From the NCBI GenBank assembly GCA_023414355.1, contig JAEZOB010000079.1, forward strand, positions 1-64,000: DNA of 64,000 nt, given 5' to 3'. Position 1 is the stretch's first letter. Every line of letters starts with the position of its first letter. Positions 33,327 to 43,075 of this stretch are shown here, in pieces. The DNA comes from Bacillota bacterium (GTDB lineage: Bacteria > Bacillota > Clostridia > Lachnospirales > Lachnospiraceae). The notes under the pieces were generated by a model. It was not told the origin of the DNA and made no database searches. It worked only from the letters and a program-made list of their open reading frames with translations. A program made the translations under genes and the position numbers.

Positions 33327-34178
33327 TTACCGAAAATCAACTGTAATATTGCCGACACTGCAATCAAGTTTGAAGGCTCCAATTGCACCGTCATTATTTA
33401 TCCTCTTATCCGAGATGCCCTTAAAATGCTCATCCTCTATATTGATATTACCGACACCTGATTCAATATCATAGGAATAGTCATCTTCTTCGCCTTCCAG
33501 ATTCAGTTCGACGCTGCCGACCCCGCAGGTGATATCATTATTCCCGGTTATCGTCCCTTCTATGAGTACACTGCCGACTCCGCAGTCAATAGTGACATCC
33601 TTTGCCTGAAGCTGTTTGAGTTCTATGCTTCCGGCACCCACATTATAATTTGATTCTTCGCTGACTGATGCATTATCAACAACCAGCCGGCCTGCCTGAA
33701 CAATGAAATCAGCTTTTGAAGCAAGTACCTTCTCTATCATGACATCACCCGCTCCGATTGCAAACTTGAAGTCGTCAGCCGTAAAATCAGAAGGCATTGT
33801 GATTGTAATCTTGGGATCATCATAATTCCACCATCTCCAGCCATGGATGTCACCAAGGTGAATATTTTCGCCAAAGAGACTAAATTCATTGTCTCCATTT
33901 TGTCTTACAACCCATGTCCCGTTATCGACATAAGATTCTAAGCTGTTCTCCGGAATATCCTCTGCATCAATGGAGAAGGTATCTCCCTGGATAACCTTTA
34001 CTTCTGCAAATTCAATATCCATATCTATATCAGTAATTCCACTGTAACTCTCCTGATAGGAAACTGTGGGAATGTTTACGACAGTTCCACCGGATGATAC
34101 AACTATGATGATAAGTATTATACCAAAACCCAAGGCAACCAATGCTATGCCAAGCCATATTTTTGTAAATGTTTTCAC
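33327..34178 (-). CDS. DUF4097-family beta-strand repeat protein, membrane anchored
   Basis: A 283-residue protein with one N-terminal membrane helix (about 7-30) followed by an extracytoplasmic repeat-rich beta domain of the DUF4097 type; repeated IECGVGS/VGAGSIEL-like strands (DCGVGSVLIEG, TCGVGSVELN, ESGVGNINIE, DCSVGNITVD) are visible. The start is a GTG whose last two bases overlap the TGA of the upstream gene. Such proteins pair with DUF1700 proteins and PadR regulators in Firmicutes; the molecular role is unclear. Confidence 0.88.
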   Translation of the reverse strand: MKTFTKIWLGIALVALGFGIILIIIVVSSGGTVVNIPTVSYQESYSGITDIDMDIEFAEVKVIQGDTFSIDAEDIPENSLESYVDNGTWVVRQNGDNEFSLFGENIHLGDIHGWRWWNYDDPKITITMPSDFTADDFKFAIGAGDVMIEKVLASKADFIVQAGRLVVDNASVSEESNYNVGAGSIELKQLQAKDVTIDCGVGSVLIEGTITGNNDITCGVGSVELNLEGEEDDYSYDIESGVGNINIEDEHFKGISDKRINNDGAIGAFKLDCSVGNITVDFR

Positions 34179-34975
34179 GCCATCACACTCCTATTCTTAA
34201 AAGGTAATCTGCATAAATGAACAATACCTCTACACAAAGCAGGTAATACCTTGGTACAGATTACACCGCTGATCATGGTAAACAGCATACCCAGACCTAA
34301 TACGATTAGACCACTGCCGATCATTGCAAAACCGATTAACGGTACGCTTAACTGGATGAGACCTGAGATAAAAAGTGCGATACCACCAAAGATCATGGCA
34401 ATCCCTGCTGCCCCAAACCCAACGATAATTCCAAACAAAGCCGCGATTAATCCAACCGCAATGCCGAAAGCAGCACTAAGTAGCGGTATGCCTACAGGAA
34501 TTGCAAAGATGCAAAGTAATATGATTAATGCAACCTTGTCATTATTCTTTGTCTGCTTTGACTGATTGTAAGTACCTGCACCCTGATTGGCACCCTGCCC
34601 TGCTGACCGGTAAGTGTTCTGGTTCGTATACCGTGGTGTACCCTGTCCTGAAGCAGTTCCTTGTTCCTTTTGCTCTGCTCCCATATTCTTCGGATCAGCT
34701 ACAACGAATTGTTCGTTGCAGTTCGTTGCATCCTGATACCCATTCTCTGTATAATACCCCTTTTGAGCGCGCTCTGCTGCGTTGGAGATCAAATCTGCCT
34801 TTATAATATCAGCCACCTGCTTCGGTGAGCCTAATTCTGCTATGATTCCTTCTTCCTGATCTTCCCCTGCATCTTCAAAATAACCGTTATAATATTTGAG
34901 AGCCTCTTCACGTTCTTCCAAAGGGATATCCAACAATAAGCTTTCGAGTTCCTTCATGAATTCTAGCTTTGTCAT
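34175..34975 (-). CDS. DUF1700 (HAAS-domain) membrane protein
   Basis: A 266-residue protein. The N-terminal helical HAAS domain (about 1-60) contains LLLDIPLEEREEALKYYNGYF and LGSPKQVADII, then a Q/N/G-rich linker (about 90-140) and three or four membrane helices (about 147-245). Its ATG directly follows the PadR stop (TAG ATG), indicating coupling. HAAS proteins accompany PadR regulators in envelope-stress operons. Confidence 0.9.
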   Translation of the reverse strand: MTKLEFMKELESLLLDIPLEEREEALKYYNGYFEDAGEDQEEGIIAELGSPKQVADIIKADLISNAAERAQKGYYTENGYQDATNCNEQFVVADPKNMGAEQKEQGTASGQGTPRYTNQNTYRSAGQGANQGAGTYNQSKQTKNNDKVALIILLCIFAIPVGIPLLSAAFGIAVGLIAALFGIIVGFGAAGIAMIFGGIALFISGLIQLSVPLIGFAMIGSGLIVLGLGMLFTMISGVICTKVLPALCRGIVHLCRLPFKNRSVMA

Positions 34976-35293
34976 CTATTTCACTCCTTCAAATATGATA
35001 TTTATTTTACTGTAATAATTCTCCCACTCTTCTCTATAAAGCCTAAGCTGTACCATTCCTTTGTCGGTGATTTTATAATATCTTCGATTTCTTCCTCCGA
35101 ACTCCAAGTCATATACTTCCAAGCAATCTTCCTTCTGAAGCCTTCTTAGAACAGGATACAATGTGGATTCCGAAACTTCAATAGCTACTCGGACATCCTG
35201 CGTAATTTTATATCCGTAGGTTCCATCCGGTTCCTTTGATACTACTGCCAGAACAATCGCATCGAGAAGCGCTGAACCGGTGTTAAATACCAT
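34976..35293 (-). CDS. PadR family transcriptional regulator
   Basis: A 105-residue winged-helix repressor with the PadR pattern LDAIVLAVVSKEPDGTYGYKIT, SESTLYPVLRRLQKEDCLEVY and RYYKITDKG. The start at 35293 has GGAG 8 nt upstream; a longer frame to 35347 has no ribosome binding site and overlaps the promoter. Autoregulation is likely, since dyads of ATAC/GTAT type lie on its promoter at 35349-35377. Confidence 0.92.
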   Translation of the reverse strand: MVFNTGSALLDAIVLAVVSKEPDGTYGYKITQDVRVAIEVSESTLYPVLRRLQKEDCLEVYDLEFGGRNRRYYKITDKGMVQLRLYREEWENYYSKINIIFEGVK

Positions 35294-35348
35294 AGTCTTC
35301 ACTCCTTTCTGAATTTTATAATTAAAACAATATTGTTCGATTGACAAT

Positions 35349-35377
35349 ACTATACATCATATAATATTGTATGTCAA
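35349..35377 (-). promoter_or_regulatory. Promoter and probable PadR operator
   Basis: TTGACA (35372-35377) and TATAGT (35349-35354) with a 17-nt spacer. Overlapping dyads such as ATACAATATTATATGATGTAT cover the spacer in part (ATAC and GTAT ends), as expected for PadR autoregulation. Confidence 0.75.
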
Positions 35378-35525
35378 TATAATATTATAAAATTCTAAAA
35401 GTTTTTTATCTAACCCAGTTTAACAGTACTTCTATTAATTATAACGATTATATCACAAGGATATATTAAATATAACGGTAATCACCATGGGATATCTTCA
35501 ATGAGAAACACTGAGGAATCCGAAA

Positions 35526-35564
35526 GCTCCGTTATATGATATTCATTATATCATATCGCGGAGC
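35526..35564 (-). terminator. Hairpin after the copper-operon kinase gene
   Basis: GCTCCG/CGGAGC and an inner TATATGATAT/ATATCATATA stem form a long hairpin 65 nt past the kinase stop. The T-tract is short, so termination strength is uncertain. Confidence 0.6.
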
Positions 35565-35628
35565 CCTTATAGTTACATTAGAACCGGATTAAGTTATTTG
35601 TATTAGAACTTGACTATTTGTTCCTATG

Positions 35629-37017
35629 CTATGTTTTCGGCAACGAGACGTTAAAGGTGGTTCCTTCGCCCGGCCTACTTCGGACAGATACCCGCCCCCC
35701 ATGTGCCTCAACGATCGATTTCACGATAGTAAGTCCGATTCCTGTCCCTCCCGTCAACCGATTACGGGATTTGTCCGCCCGATAAAATCGTTCAAAGATA
35801 TAGGGAAGCTCCTCTTCTGCAATTCCGATTCCGTTGTCACGGATACTGAAGCCTGCACTGTCTCTGGTCTCAAAGAGTTCAAAGGTTATACTGCAACCCT
35901 CTGTGGAGTATTTAATTGCATTACTTAACAGATTAATTACTACCTGCTTTAACCTTCCCTGGTCAGCTATAAGGAAAGGATTCGCTCCCTGAAGCTCAAC
36001 CTGTAAGTTCTTATTCTTAATCTCCAATGCAAATGTGGCTGTCACCTGCTCCACCAGAGGATACAATTCCACCTGCTGTCGATCCAGTTTCAGAATGCCA
36101 CCCTCCAGTTTGGCCAGACTCTCCAAATCACCCACCAGTCGGCCGATCCTTTCCACCTCATCATAGCAGCTTTGCAAGCGTTCCTGATCCGGCTCCCATA
36201 ATCCATCCGCCATGGCCTCTAAGTAGGATTGAAGGATGGTAATGGGTGTTCTCAGCTCATGAGCCACATCCTCTGTCAACTGTTTGCGAAGCTTCTCTAG
36301 AGTCTCCAGAGAAGCAGCAAGATGATTGATCGAACCCACCAGCAGATCCAGCTCCTTCGTGTCGAGCTCTTCCTGAATGCGTACTCCGTAATTACCGTCT
36401 GCTATCTGCTTTGCTGCCTCTACCGTCTTTAGGATCGGACTGCTGATTCGTCTTGCCAACATAGTTCCGACAAGAAAAGAAATCAGTAGCGAGACAGCTC
36501 CTACCCCAAGTAAAATAATATTTAAGGATCTCAAAAATTTGAAATCATTCTCATTTAAGAAAAACGGACCAAAATAGCTGATACTGACACTTCCGACTGA
36601 TTTTCCGTCCTGCTGCAGCGGATAGGTTACAGAAGTAAATTCTCCGTCCAACTGAGGATACTCTATCCGCATCCTTTGGGAAATCTCACCCATGATCCTG
36701 CTGCACAGATTCATATCGTGAGCCTGTGCATCCCATAACACCTTATTCTCCTGATCATAGACCTTCAGGATATAACCTTCATAAAGAGAGGACATGCCAA
36801 TCGCATGGATATAGTCTAAGTTCCACTCCCCAGTCTGCATGGAATACTGCTGGCCTATACTGGTAGTGATCACTTGGGTCTTCAACTCCTGCTGTCTGCT
36901 GATATAATCAGTAAACTGCCGGTTAATGAAATAATTGGACAATACACTGATGATGGCAATTGTCAGGAGCACAATCATCAGAATGGACAGGGATAATCTT
37001 GACTTCAGGCTGCGCAT
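35629..37017 (-). CDS. Sensor histidine kinase
   Basis: A 462-residue membrane kinase: helix (about 10-30), extracytoplasmic sensor of about 130 residues, second helix (about 168-190), HAMP, and HisKA with the phosphorylated His in EDVAHELRTPI (near 250). The ATPase domain has NLLSNAIKYS, DNGIGI and GGTGIGLTIVKS. It starts 3 nt after the response regulator. As the last gene of the copper operon it probably senses extracytoplasmic metal or envelope damage; the sensor itself shows no obvious metal motif. Confidence 0.93.
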   Translation of the reverse strand: MRSLKSRLSLSILMIVLLTIAIISVLSNYFINRQFTDYISRQQELKTQVITTSIGQQYSMQTGEWNLDYIHAIGMSSLYEGYILKVYDQENKVLWDAQAHDMNLCSRIMGEISQRMRIEYPQLDGEFTSVTYPLQQDGKSVGSVSISYFGPFFLNENDFKFLRSLNIILLGVGAVSLLISFLVGTMLARRISSPILKTVEAAKQIADGNYGVRIQEELDTKELDLLVGSINHLAASLETLEKLRKQLTEDVAHELRTPITILQSYLEAMADGLWEPDQERLQSCYDEVERIGRLVGDLESLAKLEGGILKLDRQQVELYPLVEQVTATFALEIKNKNLQVELQGANPFLIADQGRLKQVVINLLSNAIKYSTEGCSITFELFETRDSAGFSIRDNGIGIAEEELPYIFERFYRADKSRNRLTGGTGIGLTIVKSIVEAHGGRVSVRSRPGEGTTFNVSLPKT

Positions 37018-37020
37018 CTG

Positions 37021-37716
37021 TCACTCACCTCCAAATTTATAACCCACTCCATGGATTGTCTTAATATAATAAGGCTCCTTTGGATCGGACTCAATTTTCT
37101 GTCGGAGGTTCTTAATATGGCTGTCAATGGTTCTGTCATATCCTTCAAATTCTTCTCCAAGTGCCGCAGTAATCAATTCCTCCCTGGTAAACACCTTATT
37201 GGGATACTTGGCCAATGTGGTCAAAAGTTTATATTCGTTTGGAGTTAGCTTGACTTCTACAGAATTTCTTGTCACTATTCGATATTCATAGTCAATCGTC
37301 AGTTCTCCCTCCCGGAAGGATTTTTTGGTATTCGATCCGGGCAAATCATCTACTGACCTTCTGAGTACCGCTTCTATTCTCGCAAATAACGCCTTCAGAC
37401 TAAAGGGCTTTGTAATGTAATCATCTGCACCGATTCCCAATCCCTTCAAAAGGTCTGATTCCTCGGATTTGGCTGTCAACATAATAATCGGCACTTTAGA
37501 CTTTCTGCGAATGATACGACACACTTCTTCACCCGATAGTTCCGGGAGCATGAGGTCCAATAAGATCAGAGAAATTGTTTCCCGATCGAAGATCTCGATT
37601 GCTTTCTTTCCATCCTGTGCCGTAAGCACAGCAAAGCCCTTACTTTCCAGAAAGGACTTTACTACGGTTATAATTTTTTCTTCATCTTCAACAATTAGTA
37701 TTTTTATCAGTGGCAC
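37021..37716 (-). CDS. OmpR/PhoB-type response regulator
   Basis: A 231-residue regulator with a receiver domain (LIVEDEEK; phosphoacceptor Asp in LILLDLMLPELSG; Lys in ITKPFS) and a winged-helix DNA-binding domain (LTPNEYKLLTTLAKYPNKVFTRE in part, ending YKFGGE). I start it at the GTG at 37716, which has GGAGGG 4-5 nt upstream; a longer frame to 37776 adds residues not seen in the family. It forms a pair with the kinase and probably controls the copper genes. Confidence 0.93.
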   Translation of the reverse strand: MPLIKILIVEDEEKIITVVKSFLESKGFAVLTAQDGKKAIEIFDRETISLILLDLMLPELSGEEVCRIIRRKSKVPIIMLTAKSEESDLLKGLGIGADDYITKPFSLKALFARIEAVLRRSVDDLPGSNTKKSFREGELTIDYEYRIVTRNSVEVKLTPNEYKLLTTLAKYPNKVFTREELITAALGEEFEGYDRTIDSHIKNLRQKIESDPKEPYYIKTIHGVGYKFGGE

Positions 37717-37784
37717 GTTACCCTCCATAAATACGCAAGATAATGCGTAGATCAGCTTGTGCCCGGCTGCAGGCACAAATCCAT

Positions 37785-38459
37785 CTAGCTTTCCACATCA
37801 AAGGGTTTCAGGAATTTATCAACCTGTATCTTTTTCCCACTATCATCCATGGTCTCCACTTTAGCAAATGCCCATCCTTCCACCTTCTCCGGATTTACTC
37901 CGGCATCAAGGAAGGGTTGTGGATTCAGGACAAAAACGATATCCTTATCATTGGTCTTCATATCCTTTGCCCATTCGAACATATTTCCATTATCCATCTT
38001 TACTCCGTAATGGTCAAGTGCCGCATGGTAAGATATTGTGTCTCGATAATTACTAACAAGTTTTTTGTAGGAATCAAGTGGTGATGCAGTTCCGACATAC
38101 GTGAATTTATCATCCCCCAGGGAAGCTCCGACGATAATCTGATTGTCAACAAACATACCCGACGGAAGCTTTGCCGGGTCCAGACCGGCATCCAGAAATG
38201 GTTGAGCATCAACCACCAGTTTGACATCATACTCTGTTGTCTTACTAAAGTCCTCAGACCATTCAAAATTAGCCGAATGATCAAGCGCTGCCATGCTCCA
38301 GCCACCGAATTCGTCATCCTTACTTACCTGGTCGGTTACAGCCGAAAGGATCGCTTCAAAGGATTTTACAGACTGATCTCCTACCACATCTAGCTTGTTG
38401 CAGGCAGTCAGTCCCACTATCAATATCATCATAAATACTACAAAAATTATTCTCTTCAT
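37785..38459 (-). CDS. Lipoprotein with internal duplication, copper operon
   Basis: A 224-residue lipoprotein. The signal peptide ends with the lipobox VGLTAC, so Cys18-19 would be lipidated on the outer face of the membrane. The mature part contains two related halves: AALDHSANFEW ... AQPFLDAG and AALDHYGVKM ... PQPFLDAG, each about 85 residues. I do not recognise the family. GGAG lies 8 nt before the ATG at 38459. It sits between copA and the response regulator, which suggests metal binding or signalling to the kinase. Confidence 0.8.
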   Translation of the reverse strand: MKRIIFVVFMMILIVGLTACNKLDVVGDQSVKSFEAILSAVTDQVSKDDEFGGWSMAALDHSANFEWSEDFSKTTEYDVKLVVDAQPFLDAGLDPAKLPSGMFVDNQIIVGASLGDDKFTYVGTASPLDSYKKLVSNYRDTISYHAALDHYGVKMDNGNMFEWAKDMKTNDKDIVFVLNPQPFLDAGVNPEKVEGWAFAKVETMDDSGKKIQVDKFLKPFDVES

Positions 38460-38481
38460 CTTACTTACTCCTTTCATTATT

Positions 38482-40728
38482 CTATCGGTATGCTCGAAAG
38501 CCCTTCAGTCTGAGTGCATTGCTGACTACAGATACGGAACTGAAAGCCATGGCTGCCGCTGCAAAGATCGGGTTGAGGAGCGGACCCCCGAACAGATGTA
38601 AAATACCTGCTGCAATCGGAATTCCCGCTACATTGTAACCAAATGCCCAGAATAAATTCTGCTTGATATTTCTGATGGTACTTTTACTAAGATTAATTGC
38701 TGTCGGTACATCCATCAGATCGCTTCTCATCAGAACGATATCAGCGGATTCCATAGCCACGTCCGTACCGGAGCCAATGGCGATACCAATATCAGCTTGT
38801 ACCAGCGCCGGAGCATCATTGATTCCGTCTCCAACCATACATACCTTTTTACCCTCTGCCTGGAGCTTCTTTACTTCGTTTGATTTATCCTGAGGAAGCA
38901 CCTCAGCAAGGACTCGGTCAATCCCTACCTGCTTTGCGATTGCTTCTGCCGTCTTTTTATTATCGCCTGTGATCATAGCAACCTCAATTCCCATGGACTG
39001 AAGTCTTTTTATGGCTTTTGCACTGCTCTCCTTAACCACATCGGCCACAGCAATGATACCGGACAGCCTTCCGTTCATGGCAACATACATCGGAGTCTTA
39101 CCCTCTGCTGCCAGCTGATCGGACTTCTCTTTTAGATCATTCAAAGAGATGTTCCTTTGATCCATCAGCTTCTTATTTCCGATTAGCACCTTCAGCTTAT
39201 CAAGTGTAACCTCGATGCCCTGCCCGGGTATAGCTAAAAACGCTTCAACCGGAAGCATCTCAAGTCCTTCCTTCTCTGCTCCTCTTACGATTGCTTCTCC
39301 CAAGGGATGCTCGGAGCCTTTTTCTCCGGAGGCCGCAAGCTTTAAGAGTCTTTCCCGGCTGATTCCTTCGGTTGGAATAATATCCGTTACCTCCGGTTTA
39401 CCTTCCGTGATGGTTCCTGTCTTATCAAATACGATTGTGTTTAGTTTATAAGCCGTCTCCAGAGCCTCTCCACTCTTAATCAGGATACCATTCTCCGCAC
39501 CCTTTCCGGTTCCTACCATAATGGCAGTCGGAGTGGCGAGTCCAAGTGCGCAAGGGCAGGCGATTACAATCACTGATATAAATATAGTTAAGGAGAATGC
39601 AAGAGACTGACCGGTTAAGAACCATGCAAAGAATGCAACCAATGCAATGGCGCATACCACCGGTACAAAGTAACCGGATACGGTATCAGCCAGCTTCGCA
39701 ATTGGTGCCTTGGAGCCCTGCGCATCCTCGACCAGCTTTATAATCTGTGCCAATGCGGTATCTGCTCCTACCTTTGTTGCTTTGAATTTAATCATACCAT
39801 TCTTATTGATGCTGGCTGCATAGACCTTATCGCCGATCTTCTTATCCACAGGCATACTTTCACCAGTCAGCATGGCTTCATCGATGGAGGTGTTCCCCTC
39901 CAATACCACGCCATCCACCGGAATCTTCTCTCCCGGTCTGACAAGCAGCATATCTCCGATTTCTACGTCATCAATCGGGATCTCCTTCTCCTTACCGTCC
40001 TTGATAATCGTAGCCGTCTTCGGTGCCAATCCCATCAGCTTTTTGATTGCTTCTGAGGTCTTTCCCTTAGATACTGCTTCCAGGGATTTACCGAGCAAAA
40101 TCAAAGTAATAATCACACCCGCCGTCTCAAAGTAAAGATGCTCCACTGCGCCGAACTCACCGCTTGCAATCCTCCAGGTATTATAAATACTGTAGATAAA
40201 TGCTGCGGAGGTACCGATTGCTACCAGAGAATCCATATTGGGGCTTCTCTGAATCAATGCCTTAAAACCCACCGTAAAGAAGCGATTTCCCGCAATCATG
40301 ATCGGAATAACCAAGAGAATTTCCAATAATGCAAAACGGAGCGGATAAAGCATAGGATTGATACTTCTCGGAACCGGAAAAGGCCACCAGGAGAGCATCG
40401 GCACCATTGCTACATATAATAGCGGTAATCCAAACACTGCTGAGACGATAAATTTCGTCCAGAGCGTCTTAATCTCCTTCTCCTTACGCAGCTTATCTTG
40501 ATCAACCGTATTAGTGTCGGATGCCAGTGCCTGATATCCGGTTTTTACGATGCAATCCTTGATGTCCGACAGCCTGATAACCTGAGGATCGAATTCAAAG
40601 GTTGCTTTCTCGGTAGCCAGATTAACTGATACGCTCCCTATTCCATCCAGCTTCGCAATTGCTTTTTCTACTCTTTGCGAGCAGGCTGCACAGGTCATGC
40701 CTCCAATCTTTATTGTCTCTTTTTTCAT
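38482..40728 (-). CDS. copA: Copper-translocating P-type ATPase
   Basis: A 748-residue P1B ATPase exporting Cu(I). It has an N-terminal metal-binding domain with GMTCAACS (about 12-19), the transmembrane CPC in ACPCALGLATPT (near 390), the phosphorylated Asp in DKTGTI (near 432) and GDGINDAP (near 630). YNVAGIP and MAFSSVSVVSNALRLK in the last two helices fit the Cu(I) subgroup (YN and MxxSS). It follows the DUF2318 gene by 38 nt. Confidence 0.96.
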   Translation of the reverse strand: MKKETIKIGGMTCAACSQRVEKAIAKLDGIGSVSVNLATEKATFEFDPQVIRLSDIKDCIVKTGYQALASDTNTVDQDKLRKEKEIKTLWTKFIVSAVFGLPLLYVAMVPMLSWWPFPVPRSINPMLYPLRFALLEILLVIPIMIAGNRFFTVGFKALIQRSPNMDSLVAIGTSAAFIYSIYNTWRIASGEFGAVEHLYFETAGVIITLILLGKSLEAVSKGKTSEAIKKLMGLAPKTATIIKDGKEKEIPIDDVEIGDMLLVRPGEKIPVDGVVLEGNTSIDEAMLTGESMPVDKKIGDKVYAASINKNGMIKFKATKVGADTALAQIIKLVEDAQGSKAPIAKLADTVSGYFVPVVCAIALVAFFAWFLTGQSLAFSLTIFISVIVIACPCALGLATPTAIMVGTGKGAENGILIKSGEALETAYKLNTIVFDKTGTITEGKPEVTDIIPTEGISRERLLKLAASGEKGSEHPLGEAIVRGAEKEGLEMLPVEAFLAIPGQGIEVTLDKLKVLIGNKKLMDQRNISLNDLKEKSDQLAAEGKTPMYVAMNGRLSGIIAVADVVKESSAKAIKRLQSMGIEVAMITGDNKKTAEAIAKQVGIDRVLAEVLPQDKSNEVKKLQAEGKKVCMVGDGINDAPALVQADIGIAIGSGTDVAMESADIVLMRSDLMDVPTAINLSKSTIRNIKQNLFWAFGYNVAGIPIAAGILHLFGGPLLNPIFAAAAMAFSSVSVVSNALRLKGFRAYR

Positions 40729-40766
40729 GATATATTCTCAACCTTTCTTAATTTTTTAGTAAAAAC

Positions 40767-41270
40767 TTATTTCCAGTTCTGAAAGATTACAGTGGCTTTG
40801 TTAAGAAAATCCTTTGTTATCGTTATTGTCGTATCATCCACAGTTTTATATTCAGGTGTAATCGGTACAGGATTACAACCACCTTTTGTTACTTCCACAT
40901 CATCCATGCCAAAGGAATTCCCACAATTCTGACAAACCAGCTTATCCCCTTCAACTTTATAATATCCTTTTCCTGAGCTGTAGCATACCTGGCAGGTGTT
41001 AAATGCGGTTCTGACCGTACCGTCTGTTGCCTTTACCGCGATTACCTCCAGATTGATCCCATTGATGGACGCAGGATAGAAGGAAGGTGTTTCGGTCACA
41101 TTGGCTAATGGAATGACGATATCACTGTCCGTTACCTTGGTGATTTGATTGGAAGCTGCTTCATTGGTATCCTTTTTCGGGTCGATATTTAGAAACACTG
41201 CAGCTGCGGCTACCACTATAATTGCTATGATAATAAGTATTTTTGAGTTATGATTGGATTTTTTATTCAT
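40767..41270 (-). CDS. DUF2318-family membrane-anchored protein
   Basis: A 167-residue protein with one N-terminal membrane helix (about 10-28) and an extracytoplasmic DUF2318 domain. The domain carries Cys pairs CQVCYSSGKGYY and CQNCGNSFG plus a further Cys in GGCNP, probably binding a metal. Such proteins accompany metal transport and copper genes in anaerobes. The start at 41270 is chosen from GGAAGG about 10 nt upstream; the longer frame to 41363 begins with non-membrane residues that lack a ribosome binding site. Confidence 0.85.
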   Translation of the reverse strand: MNKKSNHNSKILIIIAIIVVAAAAVFLNIDPKKDTNEAASNQITKVTDSDIVIPLANVTETPSFYPASINGINLEVIAVKATDGTVRTAFNTCQVCYSSGKGYYKVEGDKLVCQNCGNSFGMDDVEVTKGGCNPVPITPEYKTVDDTTITITKDFLNKATVIFQNWK

Positions 41271-41392
41271 GATTGATTTTCCTTCCTGTTCATTGGTTTT
41301 TATAGTTTGCAATGATTGAATTTCTATCTGATTGAAACTTGATGATTGATGAATTCTATGCATCCATTAAATTAATCGTATCGGCCAAAAAA

Positions 41393-43075
41393 TTACTGAC
41401 AACAGGAGCCTCCTGCTAAACCGCCGTCCAATCTTGGCGCCTGAGCGGCACTATTGTCCGAGTCACCCGGTGCCGTCCGGGGGCCTCCTGAGCCCTTCGG
41501 AGCAGTCTGAGCGCTGCCACCGGCATAGCCGCCGGTACAACAGGAGCCTGCTCCTAATCCGGCAGAGGAATTACTATCTGCGATGGTATTGCTGTCGACG
41601 CTGTTTAGGTCATCCACCACTGTAATCTTACTTCGAATCATTCCCATCCAGCAACTATAAGGGATGGTTCCACTCTCCTCCGGTGTAAACTCGATGACAT
41701 TATCTCCCACCGCAAGGTCCTTTTGAAGATTGAACTTCGGTATGATGATACTGTTATTACAACCGTTGATGTCACCCTCCTGAGCCTGGATTACCCATTT
41801 CACAGGGATGCCCTTCTGCACGATGATCGGCTCATATCTTCCGGATTCCAGTCCTGTCGTTATGACCTGTACGCCGTTCTCAATTTTTGCAACATTCGCT
41901 TCTTTTGTTTCTGCCTGACCTGCAAAAGCGGGTATCGTAGGAACGGCAAGTCCGGAAAGTCCAAGTCCGTTCTGGAGCATGAATATTCCGAGGAATACAA
42001 CCAGCACAGCACTAACTGTCATCATTTTCTTGGTGTATTTCTTATTCAGAAGGGAACCAAGTACACCAAATAAAAACATGAGCGGTACGGTTCCGATGCT
42101 GAAGAGGAACATGGAGATTGCACCTTTGACCGGGCTCCCAGTAGATAGTGCATATAACTGCATGGCCTGTAATGGTCCGCAGGGCATCAATCCATTCAGT
42201 AACCCGATATATAGCGGGCTGTTACTGCGGCCACGAAGAGGGTTCAGCCATTTCACCACAAACTTGGGCATCCTGGGATTTAATCTACGCAACCATGGGA
42301 AGATATTCAGCAGGTTTAACCCCATGATGATCATAAAAATCCCTGCCAATAGCTGCACCGCGCCCTTCATGGGTCCGGAGAAGCTGACTACAGAACCGAG
42401 TGCGCCGACGATGCCTCCGATGACTGTATAAGAAATCACTCTACCCAGATTGTATAAAAGACTGGGACGAACTGTTGTAAATCTATTAGCCTTCTCCGTA
42501 CCGGTATCCTTCGCAGCTACAGTCTGGGAGAGACAAATGCCCCCGCACATAGCGACACAATGGACTGAGGTCAGAACACCGATAATAAACAGCATCCCGT
42601 AACCCATACCTGCCTTCGCCACCGGGAAATTTCTGATGATATCAAACGCACCAAAATGATTGGCGATCAGATAGGCTGCAAACAGGATGATTGCTGCTGC
42701 TGTGATATTAGTCAGATTATTATTCTTCTGCTCTGTATTCGAATTCTTGCTATTCATTTGTAATGTTCTATCCTGAGAGTTTCTTTCCTGAGAATTTCTC
42801 TCCTGTGGATTTCTTTCGTGAGGCTTGATTTTCTCATTAAGCTTTTCTTGTCCGTCATAAATCTCAGCGTTGTAATCATGCTGATCCAATAAAAGAATCA
42901 TCTCATCCGGGTGAATAAAAGCTTCATCATAGGTGATCTTTACTTTTCCCTTGGAATAACTGGCCTCCACACCCAGAACGCCATCCGCCTTGGATAATTC
43001 CTTTTCAATAATATTCTCGCAATTAACACAAGTCATATTATTTACCGATAGTGTTAATGTTTTGATTGAAGTCAT
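41393..43075 (-). CDS. HMA-TauE/SafE-cupredoxin chimera with cysteine-rich tail
   Basis: A 560-residue membrane protein combining four parts. Residues about 1-70 form a heavy-metal-associated domain with NMTCVNCE. A short Q/E/R/N repeat linker follows (about 83-105). Then come six or more membrane helices of the SafE/CcdA-like type (about 120-365) with CVAMCGG and LMPCGP cysteines. A periplasm-side cupredoxin-like domain (about 395-500) contains GCNNSIIIP and PYSCWMGM. The last 60 residues are Gly/Ser-rich and hold two CC pairs (GSCC, GGSCCQ). It is the first gene of the copper operon; GGAG lies 8 nt before the ATG at 43075. A role in copper handling or delivery is likely. Confidence 0.88.
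   Translation of the reverse strand: MTSIKTLTLSVNNMTCVNCENIIEKELSKADGVLGVEASYSKGKVKITYDEAFIHPDEMILLLDQHDYNAEIYDGQEKLNEKIKPHERNPQERNSQERNSQDRTLQMNSKNSNTEQKNNNLTNITAAAIILFAAYLIANHFGAFDIIRNFPVAKAGMGYGMLFIIGVLTSVHCVAMCGGICLSQTVAAKDTGTEKANRFTTVRPSLLYNLGRVISYTVIGGIVGALGSVVSFSGPMKGAVQLLAGIFMIIMGLNLLNIFPWLRRLNPRMPKFVVKWLNPLRGRSNSPLYIGLLNGLMPCGPLQAMQLYALSTGSPVKGAISMFLFSIGTVPLMFLFGVLGSLLNKKYTKKMMTVSAVLVVFLGIFMLQNGLGLSGLAVPTIPAFAGQAETKEANVAKIENGVQVITTGLESGRYEPIIVQKGIPVKWVIQAQEGDINGCNNSIIIPKFNLQKDLAVGDNVIEFTPEESGTIPYSCWMGMIRSKITVVDDLNSVDSNTIADSNSSAGLGAGSCCTGGYAGGSAQTAPKGSGGPRTAPGDSDNSAAQAPRLDGGLAGGSCCQ
42771..42830 (-). repeat. In-frame 15-bp repeats in the chimera gene
   Basis: About four 15-bp units (TCCTGAGAATTTCTC and variants on the plus strand) encode ERNSQ-like pentapeptides in the linker between the metal domain and the membrane part. 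In-frame length means copy changes would only alter linker length. Confidence 0.8.
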
